Part shown: positions 38,801 to 48,454 of the stretch, piece by piece
Numbering within the stretch: the stretch's first letter is position 1
Layout of the letters: every line of letters starts with the position of its first letter
Virus record (IMG/VR): IMGVR_UViG_3300010430_000048
Location: 1-56,258 of that record
Strand: one strand, 5' to 3'
Length of the DNA stretch: 56,258 nt
From: a virus
The notes under the pieces: generated by a model
What the model was told of the DNA's origin: nothing
What the model saw: the letters and a program-made list of their open reading frames with translations, nothing else
Database searches by the model: none
Translations under genes and position numbers: made by a program

Positions 38801-40382
38801 TAAAAAAAGGATTAGCACCACTTTTAATATTATTAAAACCATATTCAGATGCTAGCTTTAAATCACCAGTAAATAAACCAGTACCTACAGGATTTCTTAT
38901 TACATCATTATTATATATACTTGAGTATTGACCTCTCATGCCTTCTGGTATATGTTGATCAGCTCCTCTATAAGTTACATCCATACCATTAGGATATGCC
39001 TTTTTAAAATTCTTACTATTTGTTTGAACAAATTGTTCTGCTGTACCTAAAGAGCCGTCTGGTAATGTAAATGCAGACCCATCAGCATTCTTCATCCATG
39101 ATCCATCTGCTTTAGCAAGTTTCTCAATTTCTGTATATTCATCTACTAAAGCTTTATTGTTTGGAATATCTTTATTCCACTTACCCCAATTTATCTCTGA
39201 TGCAAAATCATCAGTTTGTTTTAATATATCATCTGTGCTTTTTGCTCCTTTAGTAGTTATATTTTTAATTACTTTAGGTATTACTTTTTTACCTGATTTA
39301 GCTAGCACATTTTTAAGTACACCAACACCAAGATAAGAAGTGGGATCTGTAAGTAAATCAACTCCTAATCCTCCCCAAAAATTATCTATACCTAAAGTTT
39401 CTGATACTGATTTTTGTTTTGCATCATCATCTAGTATAGTAGTACCAAATACATCAGGAACAATATTACCCCAATTAAACTCACCATCTCCACTATCACT
39501 TAACCCCTCTATACTTTCTCTAACTAAATTAGCAGGTATACCTAAAACTTGTAGTGCATTATCTACTTGTAGTAAAGGATTAAAAGTATTATTCAAGGAG
39601 TTTAAAAACCAATTCTTTTTCTTTTTACCTTTTATCTCTACTTCAGGTAAATTTACAGTTTGGATATTGTCATCTTCTGTTGTTTCTCCGTTTCCATTTT
39701 GCTGCTTCTTTAATTTTAAATATTCAGGACGGTTGGGCTCTCTACCAAACAATTTTTTATAATATGCTTTATCATAAAGTTTTGTAGTATAATCTGATGG
39801 AGTGTATCCTCCATCTTCTGCCCATGTACCACCTATATACCCGTCTACATTATGGTAGTTAGACTGATTACTAAATGTTGGATGATTTGGTTTTTTCCAT
39901 TTATCACTTCCATGATTATCCTCATCCATTTTCATATGGTCACCAGACTTCCAAAAACCTTGAATATCATATGTTCCAAGATCCCACATAATATCTCTAT
40001 TCTGTCTTTTAGATTCAGAAGCTACCCAAGTTTCATATTCAATTTTTTCTTCTTTAGTAAGTGGTGTATTATACTTTTCTTTAAATATCATTTCAGGATC
40101 ACCACCATCTTGTGCCATTGGTACTTCAACAACATAGTCTGCATTTCCATAATCATAATGTGGTACTCCTGGTGTCATATCCTGAACAACACCATTATTA
40201 CCATACCCTCTAACTGGAAAGTCTACACCTTCCATAGTAATATTACCTGACTCAATAATATTAAATGGATTATTTACATCTGGGCTATTTGCCTTATACC
40301 CATCTACAGATATATATTGTGTTATATCTTTAAGATATTCGTTTGGTCCTCCCGGTAGTCCTATGCTTTTTTTATGTGCCAT
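35847..40382 (-). CDS. Multidomain cell-wall-active virion protein (LysM, L,D-transpeptidase, lysozyme folds)
   Basis: A 1,511-residue protein with, in order: a region like ADP-ribosyltransferase folds (about 460-665: VTYRGAD, GDLKLASEYG, then IKNVYDFGVGD); a lysozyme-like segment with Glu730 in LRRVESADG and TATGNYGQRF; two LysM repeats (about 880-925 and 935-985: VKSGDNLSKIA, VKPGDTLGKIA); a YkuD-type L,D-transpeptidase (about 1020-1190) with His1138 in AIHGAPSY and Cys1162 in SNGCING; and a C-terminal lytic-transglycosylase-like domain with Glu1309 in YGTESNYG and SVGYTQI. A canonical EF-hand loop, DKNRDGKITEED, is inserted in the transpeptidase. LysM binds peptidoglycan and the enzymes cut or relink it, fitting a virion protein that opens the wall. 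It overlaps the muzzle-like gene by one base (TAATG). ART activity is uncertain. Confidence 0.85.
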   Translation of the reverse strand: MAHKKSIGLPGGPNEYLKDITQYISVDGYKANSPDVNNPFNIIESGNITMEGVDFPVRGYGNNGVVQDMTPGVPHYDYGNADYVVEVPMAQDGGDPEMIFKEKYNTPLTKEEKIEYETWVASESKRQNRDIMWDLGTYDIQGFWKSGDHMKMDEDNHGSDKWKKPNHPTFSNQSNYHNVDGYIGGTWAEDGGYTPSDYTTKLYDKAYYKKLFGREPNRPEYLKLKKQQNGNGETTEDDNIQTVNLPEVEIKGKKKKNWFLNSLNNTFNPLLQVDNALQVLGIPANLVRESIEGLSDSGDGEFNWGNIVPDVFGTTILDDDAKQKSVSETLGIDNFWGGLGVDLLTDPTSYLGVGVLKNVLAKSGKKVIPKVIKNITTKGAKSTDDILKQTDDFASEINWGKWNKDIPNNKALVDEYTEIEKLAKADGSWMKNADGSAFTLPDGSLGTAEQFVQTNSKNFKKAYPNGMDVTYRGADQHIPEGMRGQYSSIYNNDVIRNPVGTGLFTGDLKLASEYGFNNIKSGANPFFTSSQKTLDDIIAAGGNPKTALKFGEDGGIYKLAIPNVDEGRHISFDAGRRDWTNLNEPYVWDMMSPELQQASKRARPTGGNSIMYDPNAKYAETFATDDVASLVEEVGADRATIKNVYDFGVGDVLIHNNKKGQYAKSLFGNDGNFNLMDKNIYKSIAPLTIGGYGLSQQQAGPGTDKGNTPTSWKELNINVDGLMKGLRRVESADGTLMMNPYSTATGNYGQRFSEIKDLYEGSRKEFSQDLEAQDKFFRMRLNEGIESNETTPLLKDAFELTTEYKDQLGDNWNFSYEDVAALSNYLGRGGTRKYFGNVIRDGMPLSEVFPKLFGENVKQPNKTPKEYLKIINEFYKDGGENIYKVKSGDNLSKIARNYNTTVDDIVSINDISNPSMISIDQELLMPQGVSLENTPSSYTVKPGDTLGKIASRHNTSYQKLAKINNISDPNMIRVNQDILLPEDYREEVPMAEESWISTDVLKKNTDDINALVDEQVIVKSQLLNNPNERYVVIDKKNGRLKLYHGDEIITDFEVLTGKNEGDQQTVTQPIDKNRDGKITEEDKINGIYQVDWSKGNLSTGAGKFKISNSSPTSSKKYMNAPSFNLINEAGIEVSTAIHGAPSYRQKYFDNNDITDNRSSNGCINGKCSDLQGLYDMGLPNNTNVYILPDDEGNAFEMVDGQAVLRMSRENRESYQSYERNNQTYKGQGGNYTINTLNYKPIRAQFNVDKFKEDVFTALDFNDETELYETTIPFISALMDNKKKIMQTSKIPSDVYNEIAKIAFGIYGTESNYGDTHSATGNFSRAVNKYFNPKQSSSPDVKSKYSTYGADKDSNSVGYTQIRFAFLNDTEKAALKAFNITDNSDMLDPEKSAIATAVVLGVRYNEQLTPSQKKNPMKYLPTKWNNRANYAKRVKDNSSYLNIEQLDIMKAGGEIEENVIYKNYIDGKYNGTKMDSKGETIYDKLNRKYLSKAREQGMTPSNYVMTYIIPNS

Positions 40383-43300
40383 TATCTTTGTGATAGTAAA
40401 AGTTTAGTATTATTTAATCTCAATAACATCTTTCTATTTCCAGACACATTTCTTCTAAGTATAACATTGTTTGAGTAATGTCTAAACTTTTTACGCTGTG
40501 TTGCTGACTTAGCATAGTCAATATTAGTTAAATTTAAAGGTCTGATGTATCCATTGCAGTCTGTACTAAATACTGACTGTTGAGTTATTACTCCCGTTGG
40601 ATCAGGAAATTCACCTCTATTATTTGTTACATCCCAAAATTGATTAAATCTAAATTTATGTTCTACTTTAGAAGACAATATGTCTATGTTGTTAGCATTT
40701 ATAATTGGATAGTTTAAGTTACCCCATGGATCATTTGTAGCTTGTTGATTAATAACAAGCAATCCAGAAGTCTGATCATTATTATATACTATAGCTGAAT
40801 CAAAATTAAAATTTAAATCTTCCCATTTATCACCACCACACATATTATATTGTGGATCTCCTTTATAAACGTATGATTCTAATTGATATTCAAAACTTCT
40901 AACTGTATTTACTGCTTGACCTGTATTAGATATTAAATCTATTTCCCATGGATAATCAACATTATAAAAATTAGCAAATGAATCACACCTAACATTATGT
41001 CTCCAGAAACCACCAACTTCATAATTAGGTAGAGTACTTATGTAAAAGAAATAATTACATTGTCTATCACTAACAAAATTAGGATCTCCAAGTTGATATA
41101 TTAAAGGAGCACTATCTGGACATGTGCCTAATTCTGTAGTCACCGTACCTGGTATTGTAGCTGGTGGACATTCACATGTCACCTTTCTACATATAGGAGG
41201 AGTAACATCATCACATACACCTGAATCAGCTGTATATGTATTAGTTGCCGGATCTAAATAAACTTTTGTATAACCAGTTGGACATTCACATACAAATGGT
41301 GTTGAACATACATCTCCTGCAATTTGATCAGCAGATGCATTTAATTCACCAACAATATCAGTATTCATAGCATATTGATTAGGTCCCGGAGTTCCACTAA
41401 CACCAGGGTTAGTATCTAAATATGTTGTATTTGAAATACTATTCAATAGGTCTTGATCACCTGGATAATCAGTACTGTTTCCACAGAATACTGCAAATAT
41501 TTCTTGTTTGGTTGCATCTTGTAAATCTATATCTGCAGATTGATTTGATTGAGATGCCCAAAAACCAGTATTATTTGCTTGGGGCGGATTAGTTGACATA
41601 ACATTAGGAGATTGCATAGCAGCTATACCTGTAGCATCAGTACCATCAGTTCCATCCGTAACAACAATTAAAATTTGTTTGAAAGATGGATCTTGAGTTC
41701 TAGCTGGATATTGAGCAGCATAAGAAGAGTTTGCTTTATCATTTAATTGACCTAATCCTCCAGTACCACTAAATGGATTTGCTGCATTAATAGCTGCTTG
41801 AGCACTAGTTGAATTAGTAGTATTCCAATTAGCACTATATAATGCAATTAGTGCTGCACCAGTAGCATTACTACTCATGCTTAAAGAACCTTGATTTAAA
41901 TGCATACTTTGAGTACCCCAACCAGTAATACCAACTTGCATTGTTCCTGCGGCTAATGAATCTCTAACATTTGGATTAGCCATAAATACATCTAACCAAC
42001 GCATCTGTGCTGTAGCAGCACTATTATTACCCATAGTACCCCCTCCAGTTTGATTACCAGAAGAATCAAAAGTCATAGGAGTATAATTAATATTTCCAGT
42101 ACTTCCTGACCAGTCTATTGCAATCACAATATCTAATAAACAATTTGTTGCACCACCTGTTACAATAGATGCTATTTCATCAACATTTATTTCTGCATCA
42201 ACAGTTTCATTTACACTTTGCTCACATAAATTTGTAGCTGGATTAAAATTATATCCAGGAGGACATTGTGGAACTGTTGTTGTTGCACTACTAGTTGTAA
42301 AGAAATGATTAATACTTGGAAGTGCTAACTGTGGATGCCAATCATGAAATGAAATCCATGCTTTAATTTTTGGATCATAACTAATTGTCCATGAACAATC
42401 ATCAAAAAATAATGGATCTCCAATATCAACATTGGTTTTTCCATAAACTCCAGATGTTATAGATACAGGTTTTACACTTGCATCTGTAAAAATTGCACCA
42501 TTTATATATTCAGGTTTTAATTGATAATCCTTTTTCATAAAGTAGACTATATCATCTACTGAGTCATACATCACTTGACAACCAACACCACTCACTGGGT
42601 TGTCAACCCATACAGAATTTTCTGAGTTAGGAAACTGTTTTATAAATTTAGAAGGTAAATATTTAGCAAACCACCACTTCATTCCATTATTAGATATAGG
42701 ATCTAAAGCTTTACCACCGTATTGAAATATTTTTCCTTGTGCTTGAGATATAAAAAATAATCCCATAGGAGTATTTATAACACCCCTTAAGCTTTCCATT
42801 GATCCATACTCAGTAGATATGTCAGCATTAGCTATATTTTGCAAAGCTTGATTAAATAATTTACCATCACCTATTGTTACATTAGTCCCTGAACCTAACT
42901 TTAAAGTATCTACCCCCTGAAATAATTGAGGAGACATATAAGGGAAAAACATTAATGCCCCTGTTTTACTTATAGGTTTAATTACACTAACAGCATTTTT
43001 AAAATCTTTATAGTTAAAGTTTAAAAATACTCTCCAGTAATCCCTTCTTGCTTCTTGTTGAGCTTGTAAAGAATATATTAATCTTTTAGGATAATTAATA
43101 AAACATTGTTCACTAACTAAAGGGTCATAATCTCTAAGTTGAAGTGCACCAAATGTACTTAATTGTGTTACAAACTTTGATGGGCTTAGTGATTCATCAT
43201 ACTTATAAAAGTTACCTGACTTCTCAATCTTAGCATGAAAAAGTTCATCTATGTCATTGTTATTATATACATCATATATTTGTTTTGCTGGATGATCTTC

Positions 43301-46300
43301 CCAATCTCTTTGATCAAGATTGATTTCTGTTTCAACATAAAAGTCTAATATACCATTAGTATGTGTATACATGTATGCAAACTCCATAGCTAACATGGGA
43401 TTAGGATCACTGCTTTGTTTCATTATCCTATTCCATGCAGTATTACCACAAGATTGATTTCCTCTATCTAAGTAAAATAAATCTCCTGGCATAGCTGAAC
43501 TTAAAGAACCTGGGCTAAATACTCCAAAACCAATTATTTCATCTGCTAATGGTGTTATATCATATTTTTGTGAGTTCAACCAAAACCTTGGATATGGTAT
43601 ATTTACATATAATGAATAATCAAATGTAAATTCATCAGGTTGACCAATAAGAAAATTAGAAAACACAGGCATAATTACTTTCTCAGTAAATCTACCTACA
43701 AATGTATCTCCTGCAAAAATTGGTTTGCTTTTATATAATGTTGCTTCAGGAGCATATAGATCTAATAACTCAAGGCAACCTCTCATAGGAACTTGTTTTA
43801 TACCATCTAGTTGTCCATATTGATTATCAAAGTTATATTTTAATGCTCCATAATGAGCTGATATAGCTGATTTTTTACTTTGTTTAGGATTTAGTAAATA
43901 GCCGTTACTCCATTTAATTCCTGTACCACCTGAATCAACATACCCACCTACACAAAATCTAGACTTATCTTCTACATCTGGATCTGCAATATTCTCTTCT
44001 AATGCTACTGCTACTGTTTCAGGTCTAAATAAATTATTTACTTTATAGTTGCCATCATCAAACATTTGAAAAGAAGAGCCTAAGTAATTAGAAGCTGTAT
44101 TTTTAATCCTCCATAATCCTGAGTTAACTTTTGCAAAATTTGTAAACAAACCATATGAATTATATTTCCATGCAAACTCAGATTTTTTAATAAGATTATA
44201 AAACAACTCAATCATCTCATTTCCACCTAAAGCAATGTTTGCTCTAGAAGTTGTTGCTGCAATTATTGATCTTAATAGTAATGGCATTGAAGACAACGGT
44301 GTTGTTGTTTCTTGAGAAGATTCTTCATAACCTCCCATAATCCCAGGTATAGTACCTTGATTTTGTCCAGCTATACTTTTTACAGTTTGTTGAGCTTGAT
44401 AAAGTAAGCCACCAGTATATAAATCAGCAACACCCGCTGCTGTTTCAAATAGTAGTTCTAGAACCTCATTAATTACTGTTGTAGCTACATTACTTGTCCC
44501 AGTTGCTGTAAGATAAGCTGCCATAGCTAAACCTGGTTGATTACCAACACCAGCCAATCCTCCAAACGTTCCTGATTGAGAAGAAAGATTTCCTCTTGGT
44601 CCTATTACATTACTTTTTTGTGAACCTCTGATTTGCTGCATTGCATATCCAACACCAAGAACCGCACTAATAATTGCTGCTCCCCCTCTTAGTAATTTAA
44701 ATTGAGGATGTTCTTCTGAGGGTATAAAGTACCCACTTGATTGTCCTGAAACTTGACCATACAATCTAGTTTCATATGCATTTAAAAATGGTTTAGTAAA
44801 CATTAACTCCGGTGAAGATAATGTAAATACTTTTTTAGAATAGCCACTTAGTGGTGGATAATCACTTATACTTTCTGACCAACTATTACAACCTTTAGTT
44901 ATATTTGTAGAAGTAGTTGAACCATCATGAAAATACGGATCTGGTCTTAAATCATTATAAGGATGATTAGGATATAATCCTTGCACACTTCCTCCTATAA
45001 GGTTTTCTGCATTGGGTAAATCATACTCACGCATATTTCTAAATAACCCTTTAGCAAGAATAGATCTAGCACCTTGTCTTGAACCTCTAAGCAATTCATA
45101 TCCTACTACATTTGTGATATATGTACCATCATTATATTTTGGTCTTTTTATATTTTCAAACTCAACACCTAAAACATTAATTAAATCAGAATTTGTACTA
45201 GACAAATGTAAATATGATCCTAATTCTTCTGTTGGCATTTTATGGTGTCTAATAAACTTACCACATAAATCATATTGTGTATCATTAGTTCCTCCAATAT
45301 TTACTCCTGTTTCTGGATCAACATAAGTTGAGTTCCAGATGTCTGGTTTTCTTGTTGGGTATCTTTCTGATGATTGCCAGTATCCCATATTACCACGGGC
45401 TATAACTATTCCTTCACCATCAACAGGTTCTGATAATCCTGACGCTATAGTAGATGCCGTGTTATATACTTTAAATAAAGGATCTCCTGCTATATCTAAA
45501 ACATTATTGCCAAAAATTTCTGCATCCTCCAAATAAATATTAGGACCTGTTGTTGTGCTTGGTTGTTGTGTAACTGTATTATATAATTGAGGAGCTCTCC
45601 CAGGTATATGATAAGAAGAAGATCTTTCTCCTGTATTATATATCCATCTTATAAAAAATGTATATTGTTCATCACGCATCAAACCAACCTTATTACCTCC
45701 TTTGTAATAGTATTCACTTTGTACTTGATTAACTACCCAATTTACTTTAATTTGATTTGCTATAGGTTGATAGTTAAAATCAAATTGCTCTGTTGGTCCT
45801 TGTCTTATTAACCAATCATTTACAACAAACATAGATTCAGACTTTTCATAAGCCGGACTCATTTGAGGAAGTTCTCTTATAGGAATGTTTTTTAATTCTA
45901 CTGCAATAAAATCTATATTAACTTCTTTTGTTTCTGTACTATATATTCCTATTTGCTTTGCATCTGTTTGACCTTGGTTTCTTCTTAATATTACTAATTC
46001 AAAATAGAAATAGTCTTGATCAATATTGTCAAATAAAACATCTAATGAACCATCTGTACCTAAATGACTCCATAGAGTTTGTATATTAGACATACCTATA
46101 TAATCAGTTACTCTCTGATCATTTTCTACATATGCTACAAAGGCTTGGTATGATCCATTTGCTAACATACCACTATCTGTAGATTTATTTAATTTAACAC
46201 AAGGTGTATCTAGTAAAGGAGCAAGTCTAATTTGTTCACAATCTAACATCTTAGGTTCTATAACTTCAAATACTGTACAAGGTAGTCCATCAACATCTAA

Positions 46301-46801
46301 CCCAGATACTTTAATTTTTTTGTAAGGTATATTGTCTAAGTTTAATGACCGTGAAGGATTGTTTCCATCATCCCAATACACTTGCCAAGAACAATCAAAG
46401 TTTTCTTTTGCTGCTCCAGTTATTAAAAATTTCTTGCTAAAATTTAAACATTGGTCATTTACTAATGTGGTATATTTACATTCACTGTCATCAAATAAAC
46501 CTATTTCAGAATTTAAATTATCAGTAGAATATACAATCCACTCATCACCATATCTGTGTATAGCTCCTATAACTGTGTAAGGTATTACTCCACATAATAA
46601 ATTTGATGGTTCATTTCCAATAATGCCTAGATCACCATCTTCAGAATTATTTGCAACATTTCTGGCATGCCACCATGCTTGGTTATTCTCCATAGATGGA
46701 GTAATATCCTTATTCATCCCTTTTACAAATGTATTTGTATTTACAGATGAACTAGTTTTACTTGTTGGTGCACTCTTTGGTGTAGACTTTTTCTTTGCCA
46801 T
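40382..46801 (-). CDS. Muzzle-like tail protein with inserted vWA domain
   Basis: A 2,139-residue protein. The N-terminal NTFVKGMNKDITPSMENNQA followed by WWHARNV is the signature I know from the very large tail (muzzle or stabilisation) protein of crAss-like phages. Beta-rich, Cys-poor sequence follows to about residue 1500. An insertion then holds CPPGYNFNPATNLC (about 1515), a von Willebrand A domain with MIDAS residues Asp1563-x-Ser1565-x-Ser1567 (IDWSGS) and a VTDG strand, then CECPTGYT (about 1837) and CECPP repeats. vWA domains bind ligands through a metal ion, so this insertion may be an exposed adhesin. It lies 14 bp downstream of a ring-like gene. Muzzle identity rests on the N-terminal signature, size and gene order. 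Confidence 0.78.
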   Translation of the reverse strand: MAKKKSTPKSAPTSKTSSSVNTNTFVKGMNKDITPSMENNQAWWHARNVANNSEDGDLGIIGNEPSNLLCGVIPYTVIGAIHRYGDEWIVYSTDNLNSEIGLFDDSECKYTTLVNDQCLNFSKKFLITGAAKENFDCSWQVYWDDGNNPSRSLNLDNIPYKKIKVSGLDVDGLPCTVFEVIEPKMLDCEQIRLAPLLDTPCVKLNKSTDSGMLANGSYQAFVAYVENDQRVTDYIGMSNIQTLWSHLGTDGSLDVLFDNIDQDYFYFELVILRRNQGQTDAKQIGIYSTETKEVNIDFIAVELKNIPIRELPQMSPAYEKSESMFVVNDWLIRQGPTEQFDFNYQPIANQIKVNWVVNQVQSEYYYKGGNKVGLMRDEQYTFFIRWIYNTGERSSSYHIPGRAPQLYNTVTQQPSTTTGPNIYLEDAEIFGNNVLDIAGDPLFKVYNTASTIASGLSEPVDGEGIVIARGNMGYWQSSERYPTRKPDIWNSTYVDPETGVNIGGTNDTQYDLCGKFIRHHKMPTEELGSYLHLSSTNSDLINVLGVEFENIKRPKYNDGTYITNVVGYELLRGSRQGARSILAKGLFRNMREYDLPNAENLIGGSVQGLYPNHPYNDLRPDPYFHDGSTTSTNITKGCNSWSESISDYPPLSGYSKKVFTLSSPELMFTKPFLNAYETRLYGQVSGQSSGYFIPSEEHPQFKLLRGGAAIISAVLGVGYAMQQIRGSQKSNVIGPRGNLSSQSGTFGGLAGVGNQPGLAMAAYLTATGTSNVATTVINEVLELLFETAAGVADLYTGGLLYQAQQTVKSIAGQNQGTIPGIMGGYEESSQETTTPLSSMPLLLRSIIAATTSRANIALGGNEMIELFYNLIKKSEFAWKYNSYGLFTNFAKVNSGLWRIKNTASNYLGSSFQMFDDGNYKVNNLFRPETVAVALEENIADPDVEDKSRFCVGGYVDSGGTGIKWSNGYLLNPKQSKKSAISAHYGALKYNFDNQYGQLDGIKQVPMRGCLELLDLYAPEATLYKSKPIFAGDTFVGRFTEKVIMPVFSNFLIGQPDEFTFDYSLYVNIPYPRFWLNSQKYDITPLADEIIGFGVFSPGSLSSAMPGDLFYLDRGNQSCGNTAWNRIMKQSSDPNPMLAMEFAYMYTHTNGILDFYVETEINLDQRDWEDHPAKQIYDVYNNNDIDELFHAKIEKSGNFYKYDESLSPSKFVTQLSTFGALQLRDYDPLVSEQCFINYPKRLIYSLQAQQEARRDYWRVFLNFNYKDFKNAVSVIKPISKTGALMFFPYMSPQLFQGVDTLKLGSGTNVTIGDGKLFNQALQNIANADISTEYGSMESLRGVINTPMGLFFISQAQGKIFQYGGKALDPISNNGMKWWFAKYLPSKFIKQFPNSENSVWVDNPVSGVGCQVMYDSVDDIVYFMKKDYQLKPEYINGAIFTDASVKPVSITSGVYGKTNVDIGDPLFFDDCSWTISYDPKIKAWISFHDWHPQLALPSINHFFTTSSATTTVPQCPPGYNFNPATNLCEQSVNETVDAEINVDEIASIVTGGATNCLLDIVIAIDWSGSTGNINYTPMTFDSSGNQTGGGTMGNNSAATAQMRWLDVFMANPNVRDSLAAGTMQVGITGWGTQSMHLNQGSLSMSSNATGAALIALYSANWNTTNSTSAQAAINAANPFSGTGGLGQLNDKANSSYAAQYPARTQDPSFKQILIVVTDGTDGTDATGIAAMQSPNVMSTNPPQANNTGFWASQSNQSADIDLQDATKQEIFAVFCGNSTDYPGDQDLLNSISNTTYLDTNPGVSGTPGPNQYAMNTDIVGELNASADQIAGDVCSTPFVCECPTGYTKVYLDPATNTYTADSGVCDDVTPPICRKVTCECPPATIPGTVTTELGTCPDSAPLIYQLGDPNFVSDRQCNYFFYISTLPNYEVGGFWRHNVRCDSFANFYNVDYPWEIDLISNTGQAVNTVRSFEYQLESYVYKGDPQYNMCGGDKWEDLNFNFDSAIVYNNDQTSGLLVINQQATNDPWGNLNYPIINANNIDILSSKVEHKFRFNQFWDVTNNRGEFPDPTGVITQQSVFSTDCNGYIRPLNLTNIDYAKSATQRKKFRHYSNNVILRRNVSGNRKMLLRLNNTKLLLSQR

Positions 46802-46815
46802 AATATATTAACTCT

Positions 46816-47763
46816 TTAACAAGTTGGACATTCAGTTGTTGCACTTGTTGATGTTCTTGGTCCTGCAACTACTTGAGGGTTTGCTGGTGCATAACTTAAA
46901 AACATATTATAATAATTATGATATTGTGCTCTTCTATTCATTGTCCAAAGCTTTTTCATTTCTTGGAAATTAGGAGTATTAACAAAACCTAAAGCATTAT
47001 TTCTTGCTCCTCTCAATCTTCCTTCTACTAATGATAATTGTTGAGAAACATTTTCACCAGCCCATACCATATTTTCTAATATTCTTTGTTTTATAGCATA
47101 CTCATAATATTCATTACAATATGGTTGATCTAAAACTAATAAGTCACCTTGATCATTTTCCATGGCTCCTTGAAAACTTAAATATACTTTACCTGTTTTA
47201 AATGTAGTAACTAAAAAACCATCTCTTATTTCTGCAACATCTATTCCTTGAGCACCTAAACTAGGACAAAAACAAACAGGACTATTTACATCTTTTATTT
47301 GTAAAGGTGTCCAGTCTGTATATGTTCTAAATTGTGATGGACCAATTTTTTGAACTAATTGATGACTATTTGTTTTATCACATGTTTTTACAATACATAC
47401 GTCTTTACATGCTTCACCATCTTCACAGGGAGCTGTTTCATCAGGTGCTGGAACATAAGGTACATCATTGAATGTTTCAACATGTGTACCAGATGGCATT
47501 GAATTATTAATTTTATATGACCCACATCTAAATGCATAATTTAAATATTTAAAATCCATAGGTAATTGTCCCCTACCATGTTCTATATCTATAACTACTT
47601 CTTTAGTTCTATGTATTCTTAAACCAAGATCATAATTTACTCTTGTTGCAACTTTAATTAATTGCTGAGGTTCAATCATACCTTCTAAAGCATAATTGGC
47701 AAAGTCTATGGAAACATCTTCCATTAATTGACTAAAGGTTCTATATTGTGTTGATACTCCCAT
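46816..47763 (-). CDS. Tail ring-like protein (315 aa), crAss-like
   Basis: It begins MGVSTQYRTFSQLMEDVSID and continues with LIKVATRVNYDLGLRIHRTK and IEHGRGQLPMDFKYLNYAF. This fold pattern and its place immediately before the muzzle gene match a ring (tail-neck) protein in crAss-like phages. A Cys-rich insertion (about residues 115-135: APCEDGEACKDVCIVKTC) is set in the middle. The C-terminal half has ENMVWAGENVSQ and YHNYYNMFLSYAP helices. No enzyme motif is present. It would form a dodecameric ring below the portal (family knowledge). Neighbour spacing of 11 and 14 bp supports co-expression with the tail genes. Confidence 0.68.
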   Translation of the reverse strand: MGVSTQYRTFSQLMEDVSIDFANYALEGMIEPQQLIKVATRVNYDLGLRIHRTKEVVIDIEHGRGQLPMDFKYLNYAFRCGSYKINNSMPSGTHVETFNDVPYVPAPDETAPCEDGEACKDVCIVKTCDKTNSHQLVQKIGPSQFRTYTDWTPLQIKDVNSPVCFCPSLGAQGIDVAEIRDGFLVTTFKTGKVYLSFQGAMENDQGDLLVLDQPYCNEYYEYAIKQRILENMVWAGENVSQQLSLVEGRLRGARNNALGFVNTPNFQEMKKLWTMNRRAQYHNYYNMFLSYAPANPQVVAGPRTSTSATTECPTC

Positions 47764-47774
47764 AATTGTTTATT

Positions 47775-48449
47775 TTAATTTCTCATTGCATTACGTTTGT
47801 TATCAGAATCTTCTGATGGAACTTGTAATGTATTCATCATAGTTTGAACTACTTGAGATTCTATTTCAGCAAACAATGCTTCAGGTATGTAAATGTCTTG
47901 TTCATACCGTGGAGTACAATCATTAGTTTTATCACAATCCCATGCTGTAATATCTGAGTCAAATACACCTTCCACTTTTATAGCATCCCATGCTATATTA
48001 GGACAATATATATATCCATCTAACCACCAAAAATATAATGTATTATTATATTTAAAAGAAGTTGTTTTAGTCATTGATGTATATGTACCTGGTTGAGTTG
48101 CTTGTAATTCTTGTGAACCATCTATTGAACTAATAGTACGGATTAAAGGACCCCAATATCCTTCAAACATAGATGGTAATTTTAATTTTGTACGTTTTAT
48201 TGTACATCCACTTTGTATTCCTGAACAATGTGCTTCAACTTTATCTACATCTATTAATTCTACATAAGGCAATGTTTTCCATACAGAATTGAACTTTAAT
48301 AGTTTATTTGCATAATCTTGTCTTCTCATTAAAAATTGAGCATGCTTTTCTATTAAACTATAAATATATCTATCTGTTACAAAACCATCTTGTACTTCTG
48401 CTTTGACTTGACCTCTTATTCTAGATATTACTTGTGCTATTGTTGACAT
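47775..48449 (-). CDS. Tail ring/neck-like protein (224 aa), crAss-like
   Basis: It starts MSTIAQVISRIRGQVKAEVQ and continues DGFVTDRYIYSLIEKHAQFL; the middle has VWKTLPYVELIDVDKVEAHC and the end is a helix with ALFAEIESQVVQTMMNTLQV. The arrangement (N-terminal helices, a beta core and a C-terminal helix) and its position just before the 315-residue ring-like gene fit a second ring or adaptor protein of the crAss-like tail. Six Cys are spread through the core, including CSGIQSGC. I see no catalytic signature. Identity is inferred from gene order and overall pattern rather than from one decisive motif. Confidence 0.6.
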   Translation of the reverse strand: MSTIAQVISRIRGQVKAEVQDGFVTDRYIYSLIEKHAQFLMRRQDYANKLLKFNSVWKTLPYVELIDVDKVEAHCSGIQSGCTIKRTKLKLPSMFEGYWGPLIRTISSIDGSQELQATQPGTYTSMTKTTSFKYNNTLYFWWLDGYIYCPNIAWDAIKVEGVFDSDITAWDCDKTNDCTPRYEQDIYIPEALFAEIESQVVQTMMNTLQVPSEDSDNKRNAMRN

Positions 48450-48454
48450 GTTGT

